Source: Monilinia fructicola (taxonomy: Eukaryota > Ascomycota > Leotiomycetes > Helotiales > Sclerotiniaceae). From it: a stretch of DNA of 64,000 nt. The notes beneath the pieces are model-generated. The model saw only the letters and a list, made by a program, of their open reading frames with translations. It ran no database searches and was not told the DNA's origin. Of this stretch, positions 22,604 through 33,942 are shown one piece after another (position 1 is the first letter of the stretch; each line of letters starts with the position of its first letter). Made by a program: the position numbers and the translations under genes. The DNA is taken from NCBI GenBank assembly GCA_008692225.1, contig VICG01000008.1, positions 1,065,001-1,129,000 of the forward strand. Reading direction: 5' to 3'.

Positions 22604-23281
22604 TCATAGACTTCCACCAGGCATTAACTTTGTTCCACTCTTTTTGATCTCTTCTTTCCTCTGTTGCATCTCTTGCATTAACTTGGCTTGTTCCTCAATC
22701 TTGCCACTGCGATTTTTTGCGAGCAGCTTCTTCGGCTTCGACCCAGACTGTGGCGAGGGAGGTTAGCATATTTCTCTTTAATGATACCTGAATCTGTGTT
22801 CGGATATGGAATCGTCCTCCCATCTTATTCCGCATCACCACTCTTCTTCAATCCTTCTCTCAATCTGCACGGTCCCTCATACCTCCGCCTTCCCTTTCCA
22901 TTGCCCCAAAGGGAAAAAAAGAGAGAAATCAAGAAACATACTCGGTCTATCACTCTTGCTATACTCCTTCAACCTCGCTACGAAATTATCAAAATCCTCC
23001 TGTTTCCCCACGCGATTCTCCAAACTGCGTTTTTGAAGTTCCGGATTGTATCTTAGAAAGAGTTCTTCCTCAGTAGGAGAAACATAGTAAATCAGGGCTG
23101 GACCGCCGACACAACATGTGAGGCCGCTGGAAGGTATGTTAGCTCGTGTTATACGTGAGGGGTGAGTGGCCATTGGGAGGTAAGAAGGGTAGGTAATTGG
23201 GACCGAGGGAGAGAAAGCTGAGGGAACATACGCCACGGCCATTTTGCTATACATGCGCCAGTTTATTGGTTTAGGCGGCAT
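22604..23281 (-). CDS. CBP4: Cbp4, cytochrome bc1 complex assembly factor, frameshifted
   Basis: Small mitochondrial inner-membrane protein needed for complex III assembly (known for yeast Cbp4). Minus-strand exons 23281-23232, 23126-22942 and 22747-22604; introns 105 and 194 nt, both with GTATGT donors. The protein starts [18 protein letters not shown], has one membrane segment ([17 protein letters not shown]), then the diagnostic [18 protein letters not shown]. It ends in a charged coiled helix ([39 protein letters not shown]). The frame breaks in exon 3 at the T6 run 22713-22718 (A6 in the message). As written the frame stops about nine codons after ARK; with one A fewer it gives a normal 125-residue protein. 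Splice phases all fit. Confidence 0.9.
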
Positions 23282-24740
23282 ATTTGCTGTTGGGATACCT
23301 GGTTGTCTTCGGATGTGAAAATTCTAGGGAGTGAGAACTTCGGGTCGGCAATTGTGATGTTTGGTCTCTTTTCGGTGTTGATGAGATCAGAAGCTGATAA
23401 TTTGATCGATGACATGATGATTTTCGGTTCAGAGCTGCAAAGATATATGTGGCTGTGCCATTTGACCGGGGGGATAGTGGCGGTGGTGGCGTAGGGAAAG
23501 ACAAATTGGAGGGGAGAGATTTCATAAGCACTATTTTAGGTATGATGATTGGGTTTCGTTTCGTCATTGGTGACACTGGGATGAGGATGAAGGGGGGGAG
23601 GATGGATGACTGGATCTTTCTGGGATGTGAAGTTATTCATCCATGAATATATTTATTCATGCTGACACTGTATTGCATAGCATTTTCTTGCAGCATGTTA
23701 TGCGGGTTTGAAAGCCAGCTTTTAGGGGAGAATGGGAATCTAGATGCTGACAGTAGGGCGTCCTTTCAATTGTTTTCACTTTTTGGTTGAGTTGAAGTCA
23801 GACCATAGCGGCAGTGCAATTGACTTGATTTGATATTACTGTGCTAGGTATGTCTGGTATTTCAAGGGTTTGCATATCCATATGGCCCATATGGATATGG
23901 ATACTCGAGTATTACTCCAATAGGTAATCATACCTTGCTTGCTTCGGTTCAATGCCTTGTTCAATCTATAACTGGCTGACACTGCGCATTGAATCAACTT
24001 CTTTCTGTATGTATCAGGAAGTTCAGATGGCCAAGACAACGATGTATACATATAAGTCGTAATACCGTTACAGAATCAATTTCTTCGTTAGCCCTGGTGG
24101 GATCGGATCTATTGATCAACTCTCCTCATCAATTCATCCATCTTGAGTTATAATGATCGATGATACTCAAGTCTTAAAGACTCGGAGGAGGATAAAAGAA
24201 GTCTCAAATCTTGATTTCAGCTGAACTATATACTCCCGAGGTCACCTGGATCACAAGATCTTTTCCATACGACACAGATCTTATATTACAGTACTGTACC
24301 TGCCTCCTTATTCTTGTATAATATATATGAACTCCCTCCTCCACCACCCAATGCCATACATGATATGACTGCATGTCAGTGTACGGAGTATGAGAGTATA
24401 ATAGTGGATCGAATGGATCTCGTGGAGTAACCTTTCGACAACCTGGGAAGTTGGAACCTTGAACATGCTTTTTGTACTGTAATGCGATAACCAATCATTT
24501 TCCACATGGACCTGAATCTAATCCTTCCTCCCTTGTCATCCATGTACTCCGTACTGTAACATGCGAAGAGGTTATTGTTCATAAGTAGCAGAGGTTGCAT
24601 ATATATTACCTACTCCGTACTTAGCAGATAAGGATCGTATGAAGTTCTAAACCATTTAATTAAATTAACCTTCTCGCTCATAATGCTATCCATGTGATTG
24701 ATGATGCCATTGAAGATACGAGCAAGGTAGGGAGGGACTC

Positions 24741-24766
24741 GGGAGGGAGGGAGGGAGGGAGGGAGG
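24741..24766. repeat. (GGGA)n tetranucleotide repeat
   Basis: About six copies of GGGA on the + strand. A G-rich tract of this type can in principle form G-quadruplexes; no function is inferred. Confidence 0.9.
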
Positions 24767-24989
24767 TAGATAGTATTCACCAGGGAAATGTTGGAGTGAC
24801 TGATTCATGATGGGTCGGCAGGTAGCCTTTCTTTTGATATTAACAATTTCTGTATGAAACATAGATGGATGATGATCATATCCATGGATGGTGTAGGAGC
24901 CCTGGAGGTACTAGTAGACTCTATTAGATATCTCCAGGGCTATGTAGTACATACCGACCTAGGTAGAACGAGGTTTGTTTGATCCTTCA

Positions 24990-25155
24990 ACGGCGGCAAC
25001 GGCGATAACAAGAGCGACAACAAGAGCGAGACAACCGCAACCACAACCATAACCACAACCATAGCAACAACAACAACAACAATAATAATAATAACAAGAA
25101 CAACCACAACCGCAACACAACCACAACCACCAACACAACAATAACAATAATATAC
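24990..25155. repeat. CAA/AAT trinucleotide-rich block
   Basis: Imperfect CAA, CCA, GCAA and AAT units, including CAACAACAACAACAATAATAA at the centre. The reverse strand reads open as a Cys/Gly/Tyr-rich frame (24959-25207), which is an artefact of the repeat. Confidence 0.85.
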
Positions 25156-25497
25156 TTTTGATAGAAAGATTAAGATCTCCGGGATATCGGAATCTATAGA
25201 TCTTCAAATGTTTAAAGCTTGAAAACCGAAAATCAACTCCACCTCAAAACCAACTACTTACTGTACTTACCACCAACATCGTCATTAACAACTACGTACC
25301 ACTAGGTAGATGGATGGATAGGGTAGGGAAATATATATAAAGTAAACCTTGGAAGTGAGTTTATCACCAGGTTGTTCTTTTGCAGTGATAAAAATACAAA
25401 TAATAATAATAATGATGGTGATTAATTTAATATCTGCGTTCAAACATGTTTATGACAGGCGCAGCAAGAAGTGGTAGATGGATAGTCAAGTATTATT

Positions 25498-25992
25498 CAA
25501 ATAGAAATCCAAATAGAAATCCAAATAGAAATCCAAACCAAACCAATCCAAATCCAAATCCAAATGCAAGTTCTAACCGCCAGCCAGTTGGTTCAAACTC
25601 AAGTTGAACCAACCAACCAGCCAACGAATATAGATAGAGATACTACTCAGTACAATATAATAAATATAACATAACATAATATAATGCAATGCAATACAAT
25701 ACAACAATACAACAATCTTGCCATAATCTCATACCAATCCAATTCAATCAGATTCAATACTCACTCATTCATACTCATACTCATCCATACTCACCCTCAC
25801 CCTCACCCTCACCCTCATCCTCATACTCATCCTCAATACCCATGCGCACACTCCCTCACTCATACCCATAAGCCATATCCCATTCCATCCCATCCCATCC
25901 CATCCCATCCCACACTCAATCATTCATCATCCTCATCCTCATCCTCATCCCAACCAACCATCCATCCATCCATCCACTCATCCATCCATCCA
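25498..25992. repeat. Cluster of short tandem repeats upstream of CHS4
   Basis: Successive tandem tracts: AAATAGAAATCC units (25498-25566), CTCAT and CACCCT units (25760-25836), CATCC/CATCCC units (25881-25913), and CCTCAT/CATC units (25927-25992). All are C-rich on the + strand, so the + strand opens spuriously in several frames (25684-26007). Confidence 0.85.
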
Positions 25993-26627
25993 CCACCGCA
26001 TTATTAACGCCCCTGCCCTTCTTTCCCCCACTCCACATTCTCTGAGACGACCTCCCAAAGCCGACCAGCCGTCTTGGGTATTGAATGATCATTTCAACTA
26101 TTGCGTCGAAATTATTGAAAAGCATTTACAATTCAGCTGCCGACTAATCACAATCCAAATTTTTCATACCTTCCACTTAGAAAGATCAACATCATCTACA
26201 TAGATCTTCACTTGTTCTTCTTTTTCTTTTTCTTTTTCTTTTTGACCGTCTCTCGCTCACAGAATTGCATCTTCTCAAATTAAGCAGGACCCTAGGTGAT
26301 TCTCAAACTGGGGTTGCGACGTTATAACCAACAATTCCCTTTCTCATCTCGAACCAAGTAAACCAATTTGAAACGTTGATCATTTTATTTTTTCCAGCCA
26401 GCTACAATTGAACATCTTTTCCTTTCATATCTTGGACGATATTTCAATCTGATCCAATTTATGGTGGCATAAGAAAAGATTGAATGCTTGAGGAATTGGA
26501 ATCCATGGATCAATAATCAAGTTCTTTCGGAGCTGTTATTGTTTGTTACGAGTTTGCGCCGAAAAATTTGAGTTGTTGGGGAGTCAAAGGTAGACCTGGT
26601 AGGAAGGAGAGATAGCAGAAGAAAATC

Positions 26628-29600
26628 ATGGCATACGATCAAGGTTATTATGAACAGCCACAGAGGCAATATAACGGTCGAGCTGCTCAAAGACCAGGTC
26701 CAGCACAAGGTTATCAACAAGCTCCGGCACAACAATATTCCCAGCAATATGATGATTACAATCATGATGGATATGGTTATGATAATTACAATGATGGTTA
26801 TGGTCAGGAATACAATGGGGGTGGGTATCAGGACAGCATGAATGGTGGGGGAAGAGGAAATGTGAATGGAAATGGTTATGGGAATATGAATGGAGGGGGT
26901 CGAGGTGGTTACGCTCCAGACATGAATGGTCGTGGAAGGGGTCCTCCAAATATGAATGGCGGAGGTAGAGGCTATCCACCACCAAATCAAAATTATCCTC
27001 CACAACAAGAATACTATGGGAATGATAGAGGTGCAATGCAAACGAGAGACGGTGGACCTGCTCAGAATGGTAGAGGAGGACCAATGCAAAGACCTCCTCC
27101 AGATCGTGGTGGACCACAAGGAAGAGGTTATCCCCCAAATGGTGCACCTATGAATGGAAATGGTAGGCCGATGGATGACCGCATGAGACAGGGACAAGAG
27201 CGTGAGTGGAAGAAAAACATATGCTGTGAATAATCATATTAATCTTTGTTTAGAACGACCTCGGAAACCTTTGGTAACACCACCTAAGTCACCTCAAGGC
27301 GGATCATCATTCGATAGCCCTTTTCCTACATTTCCTGGAGCAAAAAAGAAGACTGCATTGTCTGAAGAACAAGATATTACCAAAAAAATGGGAGCAATAG
27401 ACATTTCCAATCATCCACCTTCTAGCAGACCAGGAACAGCTGGGAGCAAAGGAAGTCGTGATAATTTTGGGCAGAGAAGAGGTATGTCGACAGATGATTA
27501 TGGACGGCCTTCAATGGATAGTCAAAGGAGTGCACCTAGAGGAGCATATCCACCTCAGGCACATCCTCAAGGAATGCCAGATCAAAGAAGGGGCCCGCCA
27601 CCAAGGGGTATGACACAAGGCCCTCCAAGACAAGAGTTTCAGGAGAGAAGAGGACCACCTCCAGGACAGGCATATAATGGTGCACCAAAACAAAATAATT
27701 ACGGAGATCGTGGGTACGATCAATATGGAAATCCCATGTCACCAATTAGAGATGATCGAGCCAATTTTGGACCCCCACAAAGAAGCAACACTATGCCAGA
27801 CAATCCTGGACCCATGGGAACGGCCATACCCAGCTCTTCAATGGATGGGCCAGGAATGAGTGCTCCATACAATGGCCCTATAGGTCGTGGTATTCCCGTC
27901 AGACCTGCGACAACCACTGGATCGAAACCACCACCACAGCGAATCTACCCAAATCAACCACCTAATCAACAACCATATCCACCGCAAGATGATTATGCAA
28001 ATGATTCTTACAATCCCGACGACAGCCTTGGCAAATTTTATGATGCATATTATGAACCGCCACCTCATCTTGTACACAAGCAGAATCTTCCAACTACTTC
28101 GGAAATGCCAGATTTCGATGCTGTTCCACAAAAGCCTTTGCATAGAAGAGGCACTTCGATTGAAGCCCACGTTCAACCTGGAGTAGGATCTGGACTTGGA
28201 TTTGATACCATGCAACCAGGTGGCCCTGTGGAGAGAAATGGAAACTTCCGTCAAGTCAAACCTGTCAAGTCTCAACCGGATTTTAGAGCTCAAGCCCAAG
28301 CTCAGACAGCGATCTTTGAAATGGCAGGAGATGCGCCACCACTTCCTAACATGCCACAGCAAGGTTATCAAGATGGCTGGGGACAGCAGAATGATCAATA
28401 TAATCCATATCAAGGCCCGCCACAAGATCAAGTGTATGACCCGTATCCTAGTCAACCACCAAAGTTTCAACCACCACCGAGAAGTATGTCTGCAGCCCCT
28501 GGTGCTGGTCGTGGATTCCCCAATGGCTCTTCGCCTCAAAATGGTGGCTATTCCGGTCCCCAGAATGGAGGGTTTCAGGATGGCCGTCAAAACAGCTTAC
28601 AGCATCAAGGTGCTCCAGAAAATGTTCTGCCTCCCCATGCTCCACCAGTTCGTGCTGGCTTGATACCTAATTCTTTCGCTCAGCAGCAACATAATATCAA
28701 ACCAACACCCATGCGCAACTACGGCGGTGTAAACCCTCCGTCTCAAGTCGGTACTCCGGTTCAAGCATCCAATGGCGCCTCCCCTGCAGGCCCTACCGCC
28801 ACAAATGCTCCTTCCGCACAACCAGTAACCCAAGCAGAACTGGATCGTTTGAGATTAAAGTACAAGAATGGTAATCCGAGTGATAACGAAACCCCTCTAC
28901 TTTTTGTCAAGAAATTAGTAGAGGCTTCGGATGTTCTAGTTGCGCCTCTTGCTGACCAGCGAGCACGTAATAAGGCAAGAGAAAAGTATGTTTTTGAAGC
29001 CACTAAAGTACTCAAGAAATTGAGAGATGCTCAAAATCCAGAAGCAATGTTCTATTTTGCAGATTGCTACGGGCGTGGCGCCCTTGGTCTAGAAGTCAAC
29101 GAGAAGGAAGCATTCATGCTATATCAATCAGCCGCAAAACTTGGCCACCCACAAGCTGCATATCGAACGGCAGTCTGTTGCGAGCTCGGCAATGACGAAG
29201 GAGGCGGTACTCGGAAAGACCCTCTCAAAGCTATTCAATGGTACAAACGCGCCGCGACTCTTGGTGACACTCCCGCCATGTACAAAATGGGCATGATTCA
29301 ACTCAAGGGACTCTTAGGACAGCAGGCCAACGCTCGCGAAGCCGTCGTTTGGCTCAAACGAGCTGCCGAACGCGCAGATACCGAGAATCCTCACGCTTTG
29401 CACGAGTTAGGTCTTCTCTACGAAGCACCCCAAGGTCAAGATACATCTCTAGTCCGCGATGAAGCCTATGCTTTCCAACTCTTCCATCAAGCTGCTGATC
29501 TCGGCTATAAATTTTCACAATTTCGTCTTGGTCAAGCTTATGAGTATGGTCAGTTCAACTGCCCAATTGATGCTAGGCAGTCCATCGCTTGGTATTCCAA

Positions 29601-30046
29601 GGCGGCAGTCCAACAAGAACATCAGAGTGAATTAGCCCTTAGTGGTTGGTATCTAACAGGACATGAGAATATTTTACAACAGAGTGACACGGAGGCCTAC
29701 TTGTGGGCGAGAAAGGCTGCAATGGCGAAGTTGGCAAAGGCAGAGTATGCGATGGGCTATTATTGTGAAGAGGGAATTGGTACACCAAAGAGCTTGGAGG
29801 ATGCCAAGAGGTGGTATTGGAGGGCTGCTGGTAAATCTTTCCCTATTAATCCTTTCTCCCACGTTTTGGGTTTTGTGATGGAATTACTGGCTAACAAATT
29901 ACGTAGCACAAAACTTCCCCAAGGCTCGCGAAAAGCTTGAGGAACTCAAACGAAATGGTGGAAGACAAAGTAATAAGGGTAGAGAAAGAATTTCGAGATC
30001 CAAGGGGGCTAATCAGAAGAATAATGAAGAATGTTCTGTTATGTAG
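26628..30046 (+). CDS. CHS4: Chitin synthase activator, Skt5/Chs4 family, Sel1 repeats and CaaX box
   Basis: Regulatory subunit that brings a class IV-type chitin synthase to the plasma membrane (known for yeast Skt5/Chs4). Exons 26628-27201, 27254-29830 and 29907-30046 give 1096 residues. Residues 1-~770 are disordered: Gly/Asn/Tyr-rich (MNGGGRG motifs) then Pro/Gln-rich. From about residue 785 to 1045 there are about seven Sel1/TPR-like repeats, with signatures such as AKLGHPQAAYRTAVC, RAATLGDTPAMYKMG and AADLGYKFSQFRLGQAYEYG. The last exon adds a basic tail and ends C-S-V-M, a CaaX prenylation box as in yeast Skt5. Introns are 52 nt (GTGAGT) and 76 nt (GTAAAT). Retaining the second intron would replace the CaaX tail. 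The N-terminus is longer than in yeast, as is common in filamentous fungi. Confidence 0.93.
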
Positions 30047-30698
30047 ACAGATGATTATTTTCGTCTTTGATTAGAGGATCGAAGCGAGCGGAGCGGATGG
30101 TGTATATATGGGAGGATGAAAGAGGCAGTTGGATTTTATGGAGTTGGATGATGATGAATGAACGAATTTGAGCAGAAAGAAAGCAATATGAAGATGGCTG
30201 AATGAATGGGTGGAGTTGGCTTTTTGATATCAAGACTTGGCATGGCATTTGGAGCGTATTTGAATGGGTTGATGGAGGGATGGATGGATGGATGAATGGA
30301 TTGATGGATGGAAAATGATCTTCGGGCGTTGGATATGAATAAAATGGTTGGAATGAAATGGAATTACATGAACTGGTTTGCAACAGGACGCAATGGTGTG
30401 GATGTGGATGCACGGAGATAATGGATGATGCATCGATCTATCTATCTATTTATCTATATATCTGGATGGACGGATATGATATGACATGATATGCTATGGT
30501 GTGTATTTGTACGTATTAGACAGGAACCTGCATGGGAATGGGAATGGGGTGGGTGGATGGATGGATGGATGGTGGGAAGATGTGTGCTGGGGAAGACAAG
30601 ACAAAGAGGAGAGGGAAGGGTGGTCCTTATGTCTATGCATGTGTCTACGACGATCATGTGTTGTATTGTATTGTATCATACATCATAATCCGCTGTTG

Positions 30699-30796
30699 AA
30701 TTCAATTCAATTCAATTCAATCCAATCCAATCCAATCCAACCAAATTGTGCAGGGGGCATGTATGTGCTTTGTGCTTTGTGCTTTGTGCTTTGTGC
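30699..30796. repeat. Adjacent (TTCAA/TCCAA)n and (TTGTGCT)n tandem repeats
   Basis: Pentamer units TTCAA passing into TCCAA (30699-30742), then about four to five copies of the heptamer TGTGCTT (30764-30796). Confidence 0.9.
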
Positions 30797-30954
30797 CGTG
30801 TGCGTGGTGATGCTGGATGTCATCCGGTGGAATGGACCGGACTGGAAAGGGGGGGGGAGGAGGGTTGGCGTAGCGCGTGATGCGAGGGTGCGATGTACCT
30901 CAGTTCGGAGGCATCGCGTGGAAATTGAGAGATACATGCATCTCCATCTCCATC

Positions 30955-30982
30955 TCTAGATCTAGATCTAGATCTAGATCTA
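30955..30982. repeat. (CTAGAT)n hexamer repeat
   Basis: About four and a half copies of CTAGAT. The unit overlaps GATC/AGATCT palindromes, so the tract is self-complementary. Confidence 0.85.
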
Positions 30983-31553
30983 TATGCACATTCGAAGCGA
31001 GGTTAAAGGATGCACGCGCATGTCATGATCGCATCTCGTCTCACATCACATCATATCATCACAGGCCCGTTCTCCCACGAGATGTCACACGAAGAGCAAA
31101 TAGGAGACATGGGAGGGGAGGGAACAGGGAGAAGAATTTTGGATGGTGAAGATTTAGGTGTACCTAGGTAGTATCAGACAATTCCCGCACTGTGGCCCTC
31201 CACCACCAGACCGAAGTCAATGGGAAGGAACTTCTGGCCTGTCGGTGCAGGTCCATCTCATCCCCGCCCAGCCCATTCCATATGGAGTTGAGATATGGAA
31301 ATCAGCATCGCCATCGCCATCGCCATCGCAAAAAAGTAAAAAAAAAATCAAGAATCTCATTTCGCACCAAGGAAATCTTCTGGACCCGTGCTGTAACCTT
31401 TCTTCTATCTGCACAAGGAGGGGGAAAATGCAAATCTGCCGCCGTGCAAGCTTGGAAATCTGGGGGATTCTTTCTCCCTTGTTCATTTCCGCATCGGAGT
31501 TTTTGTTGCTGTTAGCTGGGAACACTTCTTGGAGTCGCCGGGGCGTGGGATAT

Positions 31554-32639
31554 TTATGATTTGATAGCATCCTCCACCTTTCCCTTGACTTCGTGACCGA
31601 CCTCCGCCGCCTTGTCGGTGAGAGACTTATTCTTTTCGCTGCGTTGATGTAAGAGGATACGGGTTACTTGGACGACGCCAACCATGCCGAGGAAGAAGTT
31701 GACGGTTGCGAGACTTTTGATTTGTTAGTTTCTTTCTTTTTCTTCGGAGATTTGGATGATATTGAATAGTGGAAGAGAGCAGGGGACTTGAATGGGAAGG
31801 GGAAGTGGGAGACATACAGGATGTTTCTTGGCTTGATGATTAAACACCATCGAGTCCAGATGATACCGGTGGCCGTGAGAGCGGCATTTTGGGTGAGTGA
31901 AAGCTTTTCGGCAGGACGAGCAAGATCGGAGATACCTGCTAAGACGAGTGCCCACTGGTTCGGATATTAGTTATTGATCAACTGCTAGAGTGATTGATCT
32001 GGAGAAAATGTGCGCAAGGGCTTCATGAGGCTTGAAGGTAGAGCAGATCTCATGATAAACTGGTTCAGCGACGTGAGGAAATAAGGAATGTATATACCTT
32101 CATGACAGGAGCCCTAAATTAGAACGTGATGTTAGCATAAGTTCACCTCTTCGGCTGGCTTCCTTGTGATATCCAATTCCAACTCCTCCGCATCTCATCA
32201 CCTCCTCTCTTTTGCAGGAAAATTCCTTTCCACAGGTGCTCTCCTCCATTGAACCTCTCCATCTCAACCTCCCCTCCAGTATCCCACCCTCCCTCGATAT
32301 GCCAAAGCCTAATAAGAAAAGGAAAAAAAAAAACATCCCAACCTACCAGAAATGCACAGTCTTCAACCCAATTGGACTATCCCACATCCTCTTGAACCAA
32401 CTAACTTGCGCCGTAGTCGCAGCCGCCGCCTCCGTACTCTGAAATCTCTTGGCCTGCTTTCCCACGAGACGGGTTCGAGCAAATGCATTTCTAATTGTGG
32501 AGTATTGGCGCGCAGAGGAGGAGTTAGAGGTGAAGAAACGGGATGCTGCGGAGTTACTGGAGGAGGATGAAGAGGAGACGAATTTGTTGACCGAGGTAGG
32601 ATTGAAGCGCAGAGCGCGGGTGAGAGTTGAGGGTGACAT
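31554..32639 (-). CDS. MPC2: Mitochondrial pyruvate carrier subunit (MPC2/MPC3 type)
   Basis: Subunit of the inner-membrane pyruvate carrier heterodimer. Minus-strand exons 32639-32347, a 16-nt micro-exon 32113-32098, 31954-31818 and 31713-31554 give 201 residues. The first ~75 residues are Ser/Arg/Ala-rich without acidic residues, a mitochondrial presequence longer than in yeast Mpc2. The carrier core reads WFKRMWDSPIGLKTVHFWAP (across the micro-exon), LAGISDLARPAEKLSLTQNA, TGIIWTRWCLIIKPRNILLA and NFFLGMVGVVQVTRI, matching the MPC family membrane helices. The tail is charged. All phases close without a break. The start region is divergent from the complex I gene at 33230. Confidence 0.95.
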
Positions 32640-33229
32640 TGTGTGGTTGTTTGTTGTGTGTGTGATGTCAATGGGTGTGAGGTACTGGGGCTTTGGAGGA
32701 GGTGGATGGAAATGTCCGTTGCTACCCCGGAGTTAGTACTCATATAAATTGGATTTACCCGTCGATGTAGATTCTCAAGCTTCACTTCTCCCCTCCTCTA
32801 TCTTCCTCTCTTGGAACAGAATATAGATAGGAAAATACTTACAAGTCAAGCCGTCGGTCTGTACTGCAATTTACTCTTTATTTAAATCAACCAGAATTCA
32901 GCTCTCCCTCATCAAACTCTGTTGGATATCGGTTGTGCCTTGATGTCCGGAGGGTGGCACGGGTGGCTGGTGAAATTATGCCCTGAAATCTTGCATAAAG
33001 GTTTTGTGCTGTGGCTGAACTGCTCAATGAACAAAAGATGATGAACAATAAATAGCTACGGTGAATGAGAGGGACTTAAAACGCAATATCAATATCCAGA
33101 TAGCTTCACTTGAGCTTGTATTGCGACTAGAAACAATTGAATTCCTCAACGACGACGACTTGCAGCAAGGAAGGAACTTGAATAGAAGGGAGGTTTCAAA
33201 ATAAAGGGAAAGAAGGAATATCTACCAAT
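32640..33229. promoter_or_regulatory. Divergent promoter MPC2 / complex I NDUFA2
   Basis: 590 bp separate the start codons of two nuclear genes for mitochondrial energy metabolism transcribed away from each other. Shared control is plausible but inferred; no specific binding site was assigned. Confidence 0.55.
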
Positions 33230-33942
33230 ATGTCGGCCAAATACGCATTCTCCCAGACCTTGAAGGAAGTCAGGTTTTTATTTTGTCAGACAGGTGCTCA
33301 TAGTGATGCTACTAGGTATTTTCCCCTTATTATATTCTCCAAGCGCCACGGGCTCGCCGGGATTCCCTCCTCCTCCTTGCCAAAACCTCATCGCCCCATA
33401 TGGTATCAAATGAAAGCTACCCCAAGATCACATCTAACAAAACCATAGATCATTCCTCGCAAGAACATACCCTACGATGAAAAAGCATAACCCAAACACT
33501 CCGATACTGTTGAGAGAGGCAGCTGGAACACAACCAAAGGTTTATGCGAGATATGAGTTTGGGAGAGAAGTTAGTGAGGAATTGGCTGGTAGGTGTTTTC
33601 TTCTGTGTTTGTGTTCTTGATTCTTGGTTTATTGAGAGCTGGGAGATCGATGAGTATGGGACTCGGTTGAAACGAGGCCAATGGGGCAGATGGGAGGGAT
33701 CTGAAAGTGCAGGGTGGTTGCAGGTGCGGGAACAGTGTGGAGAGTCAAAGGAGGATAGACTATGGAATGAGGGTTGGAGGGTTATAGGACTGAGATGATG
33801 ATGATGACGATGGGATGACAGGAGTGCGCAACAGACACACAAGCATGACTTTTGCCATTCGTTTCCATACTAATAAATTCTCAATACAGGCCTATCGGAC
33901 AAAGAGATCGAAGACAAAGTTACAGGTTTAGTCAAGCAATAA
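33230..33942 (+). CDS. NADH dehydrogenase (complex I) B8/NDUFA2-type accessory subunit
   Basis: Accessory subunit of mitochondrial complex I with a thioredoxin-like fold (fungal 10.5-kDa subunit). Exons 33230-33315, 33449-33588 and 33890-33942 give 92 residues, the usual size. It starts MSAKYAFSQTLKEVRFLFCQ, then reads SFLARTYPTMKKHNPNTPIL, REAAGTQPKVYARYEFGRE, and ends LSDKEIEDKVTGLVKQ. These are the diagnostic family stretches. The last intron is long for this genome (301 nt). It has a TACTAATAAAT branch region shortly before CAG. Because exons are short, no single open frame shows the gene. No cleavable presequence, as usual for this subunit. Confidence 0.95.

Larger units (their letters stand above)
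23282..26627. other. 3.3-kb gene-poor region leading into the CHS4 promoter
   Basis: No gene is recognised. Three exact TACGGAGTA motifs lie at 24382-24390, 24545-24553 and 24611-24619. From 24.7 kb on the region is dominated by simple repeats (listed separately). The stretch 26220-26627 is probably the leader of the chitin synthase activator gene, with TTTTTC units at about 26218-26243. Confidence 0.55.
30047..31553. other. Convergent spacer rich in simple repeats
   Basis: A 1.5-kb spacer between CHS4 and MPC2 stop codons. No gene is recognised. It holds many tandem tracts: (GGAT)n near 30270-30313 and 30553-30572, (ATCT)n near 30434-30463, TTCAA/TCCAA at 30699-30742, TGTGCTT at 30764-30796, CTAGAT at 30955-30982, CATCGC at 31306-31329, plus one TACCTAGGTA palindrome at 31161-31170. 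Confidence 0.7.

Noticed and set aside
25498..25992. CRISPR-like spaced repeats
   Set aside because: Units are contiguous tandem microsatellites with no unique spacers, in a eukaryotic genome.
26517..27197. 226-codon minus-strand frame opposite CHS4
   Set aside because: It is the antisense reading of Gly/Asn/Tyr/Pro-rich codons and has no domain; the sense gene is certain.
27838..28590. 250-codon minus-strand frame opposite CHS4
   Set aside because: Also an antisense shadow of the Pro/Gln-rich part; it has an implausible Arg/Ile/Trp-rich composition.
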